DNA of 64,000 nt from Oceanobacillus timonensis (GTDB lineage Bacteria; Bacillota; Bacilli; Bacillales; Amphibacillaceae): positions 2,136,378-2,200,377 of the forward strand of contig NZ_LT800497.1 of NCBI RefSeq assembly GCF_900166635.1. Reading direction: 5' to 3'. The position numbers and the translations under genes were made by a program. Each line of letters starts with the position of its first letter. Positions within the stretch are counted from its first letter, which is position 1. Of the stretch, positions 8,387-16,510 are shown piece by piece. The notes under the pieces are model-generated. The model was not told where the DNA came from, did no database searches, and was given only the letters and a program-made list of their open reading frames with translations.

Positions 8387-8812
8387 TTAATAATCAGCGA
8401 TTTCTTTTTTCCTCTGCACTTTGAGTTCTGTTTGCTGTGATTCCAAGGAAGAAATCGTGGTTTCTATGCGGCTAATCTCTCCATGACAGGCAGTAATTTG
8501 TCTTTGGATATCCTCTATCCGCTGGCTCATTTGCTTGTTTGTTAAATGCATGAAGCTGTCTTGTAAGGTTTCATGCCGAAATTCGTTAACGTTTTTACTA
8601 TTTTCCCCTGCAAATGTTTCCTTTGTAAATTCGGGCTGCAAATAGGCTTTTTTCATCGTATCTAATGCCGCTTTGGTTGCTGTTAATTCCTTTAAAGCCT
8701 CTTCCAGACGGCGTAACGTATCCTGTTTTTCTGTTAAATGGAATTGATTCGAGCCAAGAAGATGTTGAATGTTCATGAGCTCTGCATCCCTCGTTTGCAG
8801 TGTGGAATCCAT
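8387..8812 (-). CDS. DUF5082/YwqH-like protein, LXG toxin partner
   Basis: A 141-residue, almost fully alpha-helical protein with two coiled-coil arms around a central turn (FAGENSKNVNEFRHETL) where YwqH-type proteins have a W-x-G-like turn. In B. subtilis ywqH precedes ywqI and the LXG toxin gene ywqJ; such small helical partners are thought to bind the LXG domain and guide it to the type VII secretion machine. It faces away from the rest of the locus, whereas in B. subtilis all genes run the same way. The two directions share a 143-bp control region. Family assignment rests on size, helical layout and position, not on a search. Confidence 0.6.
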   Translation of the reverse strand: MDSTLQTRDAELMNIQHLLGSNQFHLTEKQDTLRRLEEALKELTATKAALDTMKKAYLQPEFTKETFAGENSKNVNEFRHETLQDSFMHLTNKQMSQRIEDIQRQITACHGEISRIETTISSLESQQTELKVQRKKEIADY

Positions 8813-8880
8813 CCGATCACCTCATTGTTTAATTTGTTTCTTTTGTCAGAAAAATGGATTTTTTAAACTGTATCTATTAT

Positions 8881-8916
8881 ACTGGAATACAGTAAAAAAA
8901 TATAGGGTATTCCAGT
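8881..8916. promoter_or_regulatory. Inverted repeat in divergent control region of LXG locus 1
   Basis: ACTGGAATAC (8881-8890) and GTATTCCAGT (8907-8916) are perfect 10-bp arms 16 bases apart. On the minus strand the left arm abuts a TATAAT box. The site lies between the divergent DUF5082 and DUF5344 genes, so a repressor here could silence both directions. Confidence 0.5.
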
Positions 8917-8955
8917 CTTTCTATGTAAAAGATGCAAAGAAATGGAGGGAGCATA

Positions 8956-9243
8956 ATGGGAGAGATTAAACTGGTTCGTTCTCAGGTAGAAGAGAAATAC
9001 CAGCAGATTGCATCCACTGTCAGCCAGATAGACATTCAAGAAAGTCAATCAGTTGATATGATTGATACACAGAAAGAGATAGAGATGGCAGAAAAAATGC
9101 AAGATATTGCCGTGCAATGGCAAAAAATAATGGAATCTTATCAGCGTGTTGTTAACCAGCATCTTGGCTTAAGTGAGGAGGCGCTGGACAGCTTAGAAGA
9201 AAGAGAGAGGCAGGCAGCAAAAGGAATCGAGATGCTCAAGTAG
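8956..9243 (+). CDS. DUF5344/YwqI-like small partner of LXG toxin
   Basis: A 95-residue helical protein beginning MGEIKLVRSQVEEKYQQI, resembling YwqI, the WXG100-like small protein encoded beside LXG toxins. It probably pairs with the LXG domain encoded 14 bases downstream and is co-exported through the type VII system. Start: ATG at 8956 with GGAGGGAG directly upstream; a more upstream in-frame start lacks such a site. Its low aromatic content and heptad pattern suggest a helical hairpin. The secretion ATPase genes themselves are not in this window. Confidence 0.65.
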   Translation: MGEIKLVRSQVEEKYQQIASTVSQIDIQESQSVDMIDTQKEIEMAEKMQDIAVQWQKIMESYQRVVNQHLGLSEEALDSLEERERQAAKGIEMLK

Positions 9244-9256
9244 GATAAAGGGGGGG

Positions 9257-11037
9257 ATGACAACGGAAATGAAGCGTTTAAAAGCAGACCCGATTCATGA
9301 AGCAATTGAACAAACACAAACTTATATGGAAACAGTAGTTCATCAGATGCAAGCGATCCAAACAGCGCTGCAAGGCCTGGAGGATACCCAGGCAGATTTT
9401 AAAGGAGCAACAGCCTCAGCAATACGTTCCTTTTTCCGGGACGTCCATCTGCCTTTAGCGGTTTATCTCGAAGGGTGTGCAAGAGCTTACCAAGATGTTT
9501 TGAGAGAAGTGCAGGAAAGTCTGGATAACGTGGATTCATCCAATCAAGCTGTGCTGGATGAATCCTTTCTACAAGCATTTCAAGAAGATTTGCATCATGT
9601 ACGTGAAAAAATAGCAGAATTAACTGCAGATGCTAATGATCAGCTTCGTTCTGTAATGGATATTGTAGAAGTGTCTACTGTATCGGATGAAAATTTTCAG
9701 TGGGGAGCCGATTATCTAGATAAAAAGGCAAATAGACTTACCGAAAGTATTCATGCATTTGATGCTGATGCAATAAAACAATTGACTTCTACTGAAGAAG
9801 ACCTGAAGCGGGCAGAAAATTACATACAAGAAATCACAACAATGACCAGCAATCACCAGTTAATCCCGAGCAGCTATAAGCCCAATCAGGTCAACCAGCT
9901 TGACAGTCATCATCAGCTGCTGGCAGGCTTAAGTCAAAAGGTTATTTCCAAGGATTATTTCTTGGACTACTTCTTCTCGTTTGTCCATCCTATGAACATT
10001 GTGCAAGCAATGGCTGGTGTTCACCCTGCGTTTTTACTGTACCGCTCTGTGCAAGAGGTTGATCAGGAAAAAGAAGTAACCAGAGAATATCGCGACGTGC
10101 CTTGCAGCAAAAAAACACAAGCAGCTCCGAGGTGATGAGCCAGGATGAATGGGATCGAGAATATCTGACGCTAGGAAATGGAAATATTGTCCGGTCCTAT
10201 ACGACAAGTTCTGGTGTGAAGCAATACAAGTATGTGGATGAAATTCCTGAAGCCCGTGTGGAAGAGCCAGAGGAGGAAGAAGAAGAGGGGATTGGCGCCT
10301 ATTTTGATAAAGCAGTGGACTATGCAAAGCAGGGTGCAGAGATAGTTTGGGATGGAGCTGAAGCAACTGCTGACTTTTTGTGGCTGGATGATGCTAGGAC
10401 AATTGCAAATAAAGATGCTTCTATAGGAGATAAGATTTGGGCGGCATCATCCTTTGTGCCGATACCTGGTATGCAATTTTTATCAAAGACGAAGCGTGGA
10501 GCAAATCTTTTTACAAGTACAGGGAGTAGGAGTGGAAGAAGAGCTGATAATGGAGGCAGCAGTAATACAACTGCTGAATTGAATAATTTTAAAATAAATG
10601 ATAATGCCAAAAATCATTTAGTAAATTCAGAAGGATTTGTCAGAAAAGGTGGAAAAGGAGTAGTGGGAGGACACAACATAGATTCATTTTACGGGGAGCT
10701 TCGTAAACAGGGATTCAATGTAGAAGATTGTATCATTAATAAAAAGTCTCATCCGTCTATAAAAGGAGTATATGAGATAGAATATCGTGTTCCTGCTTTA
10801 GACAGAGCAGGAAAAGTGATTCCTAATCAATATAAAGAAGTAAGGACTCCTAAAACTGTTTATGATCCAAAATATATATCGAACGATGATATATATAAAT
10901 GGGGTATAGAGGCGTTAGAGAATGGAACAGTTAGCGGAAGAGAGATTATTGGAACGGCCACTAATGGTTTAGAGTTTAAAGGGTATATAAATAATGTTGG
11001 GGAAATTACTAATTTCTATCCAGTATTTTCAAAATAG
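9257..11037 (+). pseudogene. LXG-domain polymorphic toxin, frameshifted (locus 1 parent toxin)
   Basis: Two overlapping frames form one toxin of about 590 residues. Frame 1 (9257-10135) holds the LXG secretion domain, with FKGATASAIRSFFRDVHLPL and QAVLDESFLQAFQEDL typical of LXG proteins, then a linker with HPMNIVQAMAGVHPAFLLYR. Frame 2 (about 10099-11037) continues the linker and ends in a toxin domain from about 10590. Comparison with the two downstream tips shows that one base is missing at 10096-10098 (CGT here, TCGA there), which breaks the frame. A further 60 bases are lost in frame near 10155. The C-terminal domain, with GGHNIDSFYGELRKQG, KTVYDPKYISN and a final NFYPVF, resembles CdiA-type tRNase or EndoU-like RNase tips. 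That activity is tentative. Confidence 0.75.
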
Positions 11038-11053
11038 AGGGGGCGAGTCTAAA

Positions 11054-11413
11054 ATGTATACGTTAGTGACAGATAGTGCGGAGAAAGAGATGCTATTAAA
11101 AACTTACTCGGGTATGATAAACAAAACAAGTCTAGAGAAGTTTTTAAATAAGAATGGTTACGGTGATGATTTTATAAGAATACTTTTCAGAAATGATTTA
11201 GATGAATATGAAGATCAAGAAGAATTACAAGAAATAAAAGACAATCAAGTTGTGCTTCTAGCGGAGTATCCAGCTGCTCCAGTAGATGAAAAAGTTTATT
11301 TGGACTTTGAGGAATTATATCATTATTTGGTCCAAGTTGTTCAAGAAAAACATAAAGATGATGAAACACTTCAACGTTTACTTCTAGCTATAAAAAAAGA
11401 ATTGAATGTATAG
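11054..11413 (+). CDS. Immunity protein of LXG toxin 1 (variable N-half, conserved C-half)
   Basis: A 119-residue acidic protein 16 bases after the toxin stop, the normal place for a cognate immunity protein that blocks the toxin in the producing cell. The start is ATG 11054 with AGGGGGCGAG upstream; a longer in-frame start overlaps the toxin and lacks a ribosome site. Residues from LDEYEDQEELQEIKDNQ to the end are nearly identical to the protein at 14681-15049, as is MYTLVTD at the start, but the middle differs. This mosaic suggests immunity genes diversify by recombination in the conserved half. No catalytic motif is seen. Confidence 0.7.
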   Translation: MYTLVTDSAEKEMLLKTYSGMINKTSLEKFLNKNGYGDDFIRILFRNDLDEYEDQEELQEIKDNQVVLLAEYPAAPVDEKVYLDFEELYHYLVQVVQEKHKDDETLQRLLLAIKKELNV

Positions 11414-11875
11414 TAAATAGATTGTTTGCTAGATATGAATAAGATAAAAAGCCAATAGCAATAATGAAAACAGTCAACAGTGATGCAAAATGCAAGAGCT
11501 GTTGACTGTTTTATAGTATTGAAAAATGGCTTCCTGGACTACTTCTTCTCGTTTGTCCGTCCCATGAACATTGTGCAAGCAATGGCTGGTGTTCATCCTG
11601 CGTTTTTACTGTACCGCTCTGTACAAGAAGTAGATCAGGAAAAAGAAGTAACCAGAGATTACCGCGATCGAGCCTTGCAGCAAAAAAACACAAGCAGCTC
11701 CGAGGTGATGAGCCAGGATGAATGGGATCGAAACACAGCAGAAGTTGTGGAGACAACGTTTGTAGAAGATTATAAGGGAGAATGGGATGGAGAATATCTG
11801 ACGCTGGGAAATGGAAATATTGTCCGGTCCTATACGACAAGTACTGGTGTGAAGCAATACGAGTATGTGGATAAA
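11197..11875 (+). repeat. Long direct repeat, copy 1
   Basis: This stretch of about 680 bp spans the 3' half of the immunity gene, its downstream region, the terminator hairpin and the start of toxin tip 2. It recurs with few differences at 14833-15507. Boundaries were set by eye. Confidence 0.8.
11467..11512 (+). terminator. Cassette-junction terminator hairpin, copy 1
   Basis: AAAACAGTCAACAG pairs with CTGTTGACTGTTTT. The same hairpin recurs at 15103-15149 and 16509-16556, each time after an immunity gene. It would stop transcription from the upstream toxin-immunity pair before the next tip. Confidence 0.85.
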
Positions 11876-12628
11876 ATCCCTGAAGCCCGTGTGGGGGAAC
11901 CAGAGGAAGAAGAGGGGATTGGCGCCTATTTTGATAAAGCAGTGGACTATGCAAAGCAGGGTGCAGAGATAGTTTGGGATGGAGCTGAAGCAACTGCTGA
12001 CTTTTTGTGGTTGGATGATGCAAGGACAGTTTTAGACGGAGATGCACCTATTACAGAGAGGATGATATCAGGAGTTTCGTTTATTCCTGTTGGGAAGATA
12101 TTTACGAGTGTTAGGAAAGGTTATAAGCTAGGTGTAGATAGTACTACTGTAACTAACAAAAGAAGTAATTTATACAGAGGTGACAGTTTACTTTACTCTC
12201 CAACTAGACCAAACGGAATTGGTAAACCTCATATATCGAGTTCAGGTGGTTTAGTTCCAGCCAGTAAGGATGGTTTATATAAAGGGCGACAAGTGACTGT
12301 TACAGAGCATATACTTGGGGGTTACAGAAGAGGAGCTAAATCTAATAGTCCTTATACTAGTTTTACAAACAACAAAAATATGGTCGGAAATTATGGGGAA
12401 AATGCAATTGAACTAGATATATCAGCCTTGCGAAAAAATATACAGTCTGGAAAGGTAAAAGATGTTGCTATACTCTCTCCAAAACAAATTCAAAAGTTAA
12501 TAGAGAGAGATGTTGTTTCTTCTGATTTTTGGAAGAATAGAGCAATTAACTGGTCTAAAAGGGATAATGAATATTTGATTAAAGGGGAAGTTCCTAGCCA
12601 ATATATTAATATTTTGCCTAAGGAGTGA
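11480..12628 (+). pseudogene. Orphan LXG toxin tip 2 (no LXG domain)
   Basis: The frame opens inside the loop of the terminator hairpin and has no ribosome site, so it is probably a silent cassette and not a translated gene. From 11531 (FLDYFFSFVRPMNIVQAM) to about 12030 (DFLWLDDARTV) it matches the linker of the parent toxin at 9958-10402, including the 60 bases that the parent has lost. It then diverges into its own C-terminal domain: LYRGDS, SPYTSFTNNKN and EYLIKGEVPSQYI. The Arg, Ser and Glu order resembles an R-S-E ADP-ribosyltransferase, but this is a weak call. Recombination in the shared linker could put this tip onto the LXG domain. Confidence 0.7.
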
Positions 12629-12633
12629 GAATT

Positions 12634-12915
12634 TTGAAACTATATTATTTAAAAGAGTTTTTAGGAGATATAGTAGATATTAATGTTGAAGGAATGTGGA
12701 TTAATGCTAAGATTATCCCTTCAAAAAATATAGACAAATTCAAAGATTTTTTTTCAGCGATTGTCGATGAGGAAAATGAATTTGAAGAAACAAATTATAA
12801 TGAAGAATGGTTAGATGATAACAATTGGTATATTATTGATAATGAAAATAGGAAAAAAGGTATTTATATACCTGCGATTTACCCCGATGGAGAAATTAGC
12901 TGGAGATGGAGATGA
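12634..12915 (+). CDS. Predicted immunity protein for toxin tip 2
   Basis: A 93-residue acidic protein. The TTG at 12634 is chosen as start because AGGAG (12621-12625) sits eight bases upstream; a GTG at 12625 would overlap that site. The ribosome site itself overlaps the toxin stop, so translation is tightly coupled to the tip. The sequence (MKLYYLKEFLGDIVD, later EEWLDDNNWYIIDNEN and GEISWRW) matches no family I recognise. Function is inferred from position, size and charge. Confidence 0.6.
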   Translation: MKLYYLKEFLGDIVDINVEGMWINAKIIPSKNIDKFKDFFSAIVDEENEFEETNYNEEWLDDNNWYIIDNENRKKGIYIPAIYPDGEISWRWR

Positions 12916-13085
12916 TTTCAAGCTATTTTTCAAACGAAGAAATTTGTAATTTAGATATGGAACCTATGCAAAATGGTGTAGTTGATGAGAGGTGTGTTTA
13001 TAGAATTAGTTCAAATGGATTGGGTTTTACTGGATTCATTGATAGAACTACAGGAGAAACAGCATACTTCTTTCTAATTGAATGA
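12912..13085 (+). CDS. 57-residue protein, last codons supplied by the IS
   Basis: The frame opens with ATG overlapping the stop of the previous gene (ATGA), a coupling common in toxin-immunity operons. It encodes MISSYFSNEEICNLDMEPMQ and continues to ETAYFFLIE. The last two codons and stop lie in the left end of the insertion sequence, whose right half starts at 13077. Joining the flanks with one TA gives a frame ending FFL then TGA, so the element changed only the last residues. The product may be a second immunity or accessory protein; it has no recognised family. Confidence 0.5.
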   Translation: MISSYFSNEEICNLDMEPMQNGVVDERCVYRISSNGLGFTGFIDRTTGETAYFFLIE

Positions 13086-14650
13086 ATTTCATAATTCTTA
13101 TCCCTTGTGCCCCAATGAGTTCAGGACATGAAAAAAGAAGTACCTCCCCAAATCTTGTATAATGGTAGTTGACAAGAAAACCATAAAAAGACTGGAGGAG
13201 TACTTCTTATGACCATTATACGACAACCGAGCCTATTTGGCATCCAAGAATTATATGACATGGAACCTACCCAAAAATATGAAGCGATTATTTCAGCGAT
13301 TGATCTGGATCTTATTTATCATGCGATTAATAAGAAATCCCGGCTGGGAGCGCCTGTTGAGCTAAATTATGCAGGGATGATTATTTCCTTTTTTATTCGC
13401 TACATCGAACGCATCCCAACGATCAAAGACTTAATCAAGCGTCTCAATGATGACTTTATCTTTAAAATGAACTGCGGATTTCTGGTTTCCGACGCTATTC
13501 CATCAGAAGCTGCGTATTCTCGTCTCGTAACGAAACTGAGTGAATCAGATATTTTAGAAAAATCCTTCGAAAGCGTAACGCTGGCAGCTGTCACAGAAGG
13601 GTTTATTGCCGATGAAGTCATTGCCATTGATGCCACCCATTTTGAAGCACGAGATAAGGCACCCGTTCAAAAAGAAGAAAAACCGGAAGCTGCGCCCAAA
13701 AAGCGTGGGCGTAAATCCAAAGAAGAACGCGAACAGTACCTTCAAGAACAAGCAGAAAAGGAAGCAAACCTGCCATTGTATGAAAAGAAAATCGAAGCAC
13801 AGTTAGACGTTCCGTTAGACATCTTGCGTGCAGAAGTACCACTAGCCCCCAAATGGGGTGTGAAAAAGAATGCAGACGGTAAAAATGAATACTGGTTTGG
13901 CTACAAAGGACATCTCGCAGTTGGTACATCAAGCCAGTATATTCTACAATCCTTGTTTTCATCTGGCAGCTTAAATGATGGAAAAGCCGCTATCGCCTTA
14001 TTAAAGGGAACGGACCAGCGCCTTCCTCTTACCACTGTTCATTATAATACGCTAGATGCTGGTTACGATTTCGAGCCGATTTATGAACAGATTCATCGCA
14101 TGGGACAACAGTCTGTCATTGCCTATAATAAGCGCAATGAAGGCGAAATGATTGGGTTTGATAAGAATTTTGCCCCAACCTGTTTTCGAGAACATTCCTA
14201 TAAATATGATAGCTTTGATCCAAAATACGAAACATTGAAATATACCAGACCAAAGGAATGCAGCGACTGCCCACTTGCGAACGAAGGTATCTGTCAAAAA
14301 GTGTATAAAGTCAAGATAACTACGGATTTAAGACGTTATACTGCGCCTGCACGCGGATCAAGAGCTTGGAAAAAGATTTTTAAACAACGGACAGCAGTAG
14401 AACGTGTCAATGCTTATCTGAAAGAGTTCTATCAGCTAAACAATGTTCGTTATCGTACTGGAAAGCGTGCGAAAGTCCATTTTGATATGGTCGCTTTGAT
14501 TTATAATGCTTCCAAATTAGCTGCGGATCGCATCCAAGCTGAGCTTATTCAACAACAACAAACTGCATAATTTTGTTTTTAAAAATACACTTTCGAAAAT
14601 TCGGTTCGTCTTTGTATTTTTAAAAAGAGCAATTATGAAATTCATTCAAT
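13077..14650 (+). mobile_element. IS1182-type insertion sequence, copy B
   Basis: 1574 bp with the same 20-bp terminal inverted repeats as copy A at 299-1872 (here 13077-13096 and 14631-14650). The transposase is identical and I see no difference between the copies over the compared ends. Orientation is opposite to copy A. It separates ORF 12912-13085 from an immunity gene at 14681. Confidence 0.92.
13209..14570 (+). CDS. IS1182-family-like transposase, copy B
   Basis: 453 residues, identical in every position to the transposase at 379-1740. It has the DDE-type core (AIDATHFEARD and TLDAGYDF carry the two Asp residues; the Glu is expected within KQRTAVERVNAY) and the CSDCPLANEGIC cluster. 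ATG is preceded by GGAGGAG about eight bases upstream. The 132-bp left end holds a -35/-10-like pair and a sequence around TTGTATAATGG that can drive it. No degradation is visible, so both copies may be active or recently moved. Confidence 0.9.
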   Translation: MTIIRQPSLFGIQELYDMEPTQKYEAIISAIDLDLIYHAINKKSRLGAPVELNYAGMIISFFIRYIERIPTIKDLIKRLNDDFIFKMNCGFLVSDAIPSEAAYSRLVTKLSESDILEKSFESVTLAAVTEGFIADEVIAIDATHFEARDKAPVQKEEKPEAAPKKRGRKSKEEREQYLQEQAEKEANLPLYEKKIEAQLDVPLDILRAEVPLAPKWGVKKNADGKNEYWFGYKGHLAVGTSSQYILQSLFSSGSLNDGKAAIALLKGTDQRLPLTTVHYNTLDAGYDFEPIYEQIHRMGQQSVIAYNKRNEGEMIGFDKNFAPTCFREHSYKYDSFDPKYETLKYTRPKECSDCPLANEGICQKVYKVKITTDLRRYTAPARGSRAWKKIFKQRTAVERVNAYLKEFYQLNNVRYRTGKRAKVHFDMVALIYNASKLAADRIQAELIQQQQTA

Positions 14651-14680
14651 TATGAAAAAATAAAAATGGAAGATAGATAA

Positions 14681-15049
14681 ATGTATACATTAGTAACAGA
14701 TAAAGAAGAAAAGAATTCATTAATTCATGGATATTTTATTTTGATAAGAAACCATATAGGAATGGCTATGGAAAGTTTTTTAAAAAAAGAAGGATTTAGG
14801 ATAGATTCTATGGCAATTTTATATAAACAGAGTTTAGATGAATATGAAGATCAAGAAGAATTACAAGAAATAAAAGACAATCAAGTTGTGCTTCTAGCGG
14901 AGTATCCAGCTGCGTCGGTAAATGAAAAAGTTTATTTGGACTTTGAGGAATTATATCATTATTTGGTCCAAGTTATTCAAGAAAAACATAAAGATGATGA
15001 AACAATTCAACGTTTACTTCTAGCTATAAAAAAAGAATGGAATGTATAG
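14681..15049 (+). CDS. Orphan immunity protein, paralogue of 11054-11413
   Basis: A 122-residue protein starting MYTLVTDKEEK. From QSLDEYEDQEELQEIKDNQ to the end it is almost identical to the immunity protein of toxin 1, while residues about 10-50 differ. No toxin gene lies directly upstream; the insertion sequence occupies that place. It could protect against a toxin variant made by sister strains or be a leftover of a lost tip. The upstream GGAAGATAG site is weak. The C-terminal identity continues into the noncoding flank, so the duplication is at DNA level. Confidence 0.65.
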   Translation: MYTLVTDKEEKNSLIHGYFILIRNHIGMAMESFLKKEGFRIDSMAILYKQSLDEYEDQEELQEIKDNQVVLLAEYPAASVNEKVYLDFEELYHYLVQVIQEKHKDDETIQRLLLAIKKEWNV

Positions 15050-15507
15050 TAAATAGGTTGTTTACTATATATGAATAAAATAAAAAGCCAGTAGCGATAA
15101 TGAAAACAGTCAACAGTAATGCAAAATGCAAGAACTGCTGACTGTTTTATAGTATTGAAAAATGGCTTCCTGGACTACTTCTTATCATTTGTCCATCCCA
15201 TGAATATTGTGCAAGCAATGGCCGGTGTTTATCCTGCATTTTTACTGTACCGCTTTGTGCAAGAGGTAGATCAGGAAAAAGAAGTAACCAGAGATTACCG
15301 TGACCGAGCCTTGCAGCAAAAAAACGCCAGCAGCTCTGAAGTGATGAGCCAGGATGAATGGAATCGAAACACAGCAGAGGTAGTGGAGACAACGTTTGTA
15401 GAAGATTACAAAGGGGAATGGGATGGAGAATATCTAACGCTGGAAAATGGAAATATTGTCCGGTCCTATACGACAAGGTCTGGTGTGAAGCAATATGAAT
15501 ATGTTGA
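14833..15507 (+). repeat. Long direct repeat, copy 2
   Basis: Second copy of the repeat at 11197-11875: 3' half of an immunity gene, terminator hairpin and 5' part of a toxin tip. Recombination between the copies would delete about 3.6 kb, including IS copy B and tip 2. Confidence 0.8.
15103..15149 (+). terminator. Cassette-junction terminator hairpin, copy 2
   Basis: AAAACAGTCAACAG pairs with CTGCTGACTGTTTT with one mismatch, followed by TTAT. It has the same position relative to immunity gene and tip as copy 1. Confidence 0.8.
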
Positions 15508-16126
15508 TAGGATTCCACTGCGCAATAGGTTAAAGTCGTCTAATGGGGAAGAAACCATAGAATGGAGAGACGGCTTCGAACCTATAAAACCAAAAGAAAG
15601 TAAAGCCGATGAAATCCTACAAGAAAATGTCAATAAGCAAGGAGAAGCTTATAAGGGTGTTTTTGATTTCTGGATAGGTGATGACCTCAACGCCATTATG
15701 GATGAGGATACGAATATATTTCAGAGAGCATTTTCAGCTGCTTCGGTTCTTCCACCCACAAGGTTGATTAAGAACTATGATCGTTTTTTTATGAAGAAAG
15801 GAAATGTGGAAGGGAAAAAGGATAAGGGTGGGAATAAGAAATCTAGAGAAGTTGAAGTTGTCGATGATTTATTAAAAAATAAAACATTAACTAGACAAAC
15901 AGGTAAAGTTGATAATTATGAGTCATTCATTAAAGGTTACAATGCGGCTTTAGAAGACTTTAATAATTTACAGTTAGAAAACATAAAAAGTTATCCCAAT
16001 GGTACGACAGTAGGAAGTTTCCCCGATGGAAAAGTGGTTAATGTAAGACCTTCCAGTACTAATGGCAATCCAACTATTGAATTTTTTGATCCATCTACCA
16101 AAAAAAGTATTAAAATTAGATATTAA
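15119..16126 (+). pseudogene. Orphan LXG toxin tip 3 (no LXG domain)
   Basis: As with tip 2, the first ATG lies in the terminator loop and lacks a ribosome site. From 15167 to about 15514 it repeats the parent linker (HPMNIVQAMAGVYPAFLLYR to KQYEYVD), then changes to a new sequence. The C-terminal domain is VVDDLLKNKTLTRQTGKVDN, then YESFIKGYNAALEDFNNL, SFPDGKVVNVRPSST and a final IKIRY. Similar endings (DG-x-x-V-N-V-R-P-S-S ... K-I-R-Y) occur in several Bacillus LXG/YeeF-type toxins as I recall them; I do not assign an activity. The frame is intact, so it can be a donor for the parent toxin. Confidence 0.7.
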
Positions 16127-16138
16127 GGAGCGTTTTTT

Positions 16139-16510
16139 ATGGAAAAGTGGATACCATATGAAAAAATCAATATAGAATATGGATATGTAATAGAGGAAAT
16201 AAAGTTTACGCATGGAGAACTATCCATTCATTTAGAGAAAAATTCTATGCGAAAGAAAATTCTTTTTTTAGATATTTATGGATATAAATATACAAATGAA
16301 AGCGGAATAATTGACAGATTGACTCACATACCTGCTGAAATATTGCAAGAAAATAAGATTTTCCTTGTAGAAGAATCAACGTATATAAATGAATATGAAT
16401 ACCAATCTTCTGGCACAAGACCAATGCATGATGCCCAACATTTTATTGTATTAGATGATATAGATAATATAGTGGAAATATTAGCAGTTTCAGAGCCACA
16501 AATCATGTAA
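16139..16510 (+). CDS. Predicted immunity protein for toxin tip 3
   Basis: A 123-residue acidic protein 12 bases after tip 3, preceded by AAGGAG at suitable spacing from the ATG. It begins MEKWIPYEKINIEYGYVIEE and contains LTHIPAEILQENKIFLVEES. No family is recognised and it shares nothing with the other immunity proteins here. The gene ends at the third copy of the junction terminator. The role is inferred from place. Confidence 0.6.
   Translation: MEKWIPYEKINIEYGYVIEEIKFTHGELSIHLEKNSMRKKILFLDIYGYKYTNESGIIDRLTHIPAEILQENKIFLVEESTYINEYEYQSSGTRPMHDAQHFIVLDDIDNIVEILAVSEPQIM

Noticed and set aside
11511..12047. A 178-codon minus-strand frame in toxin tip 2
   Set aside because: It is antisense to the conserved linker, which is translated in the same sense frame in three copies.
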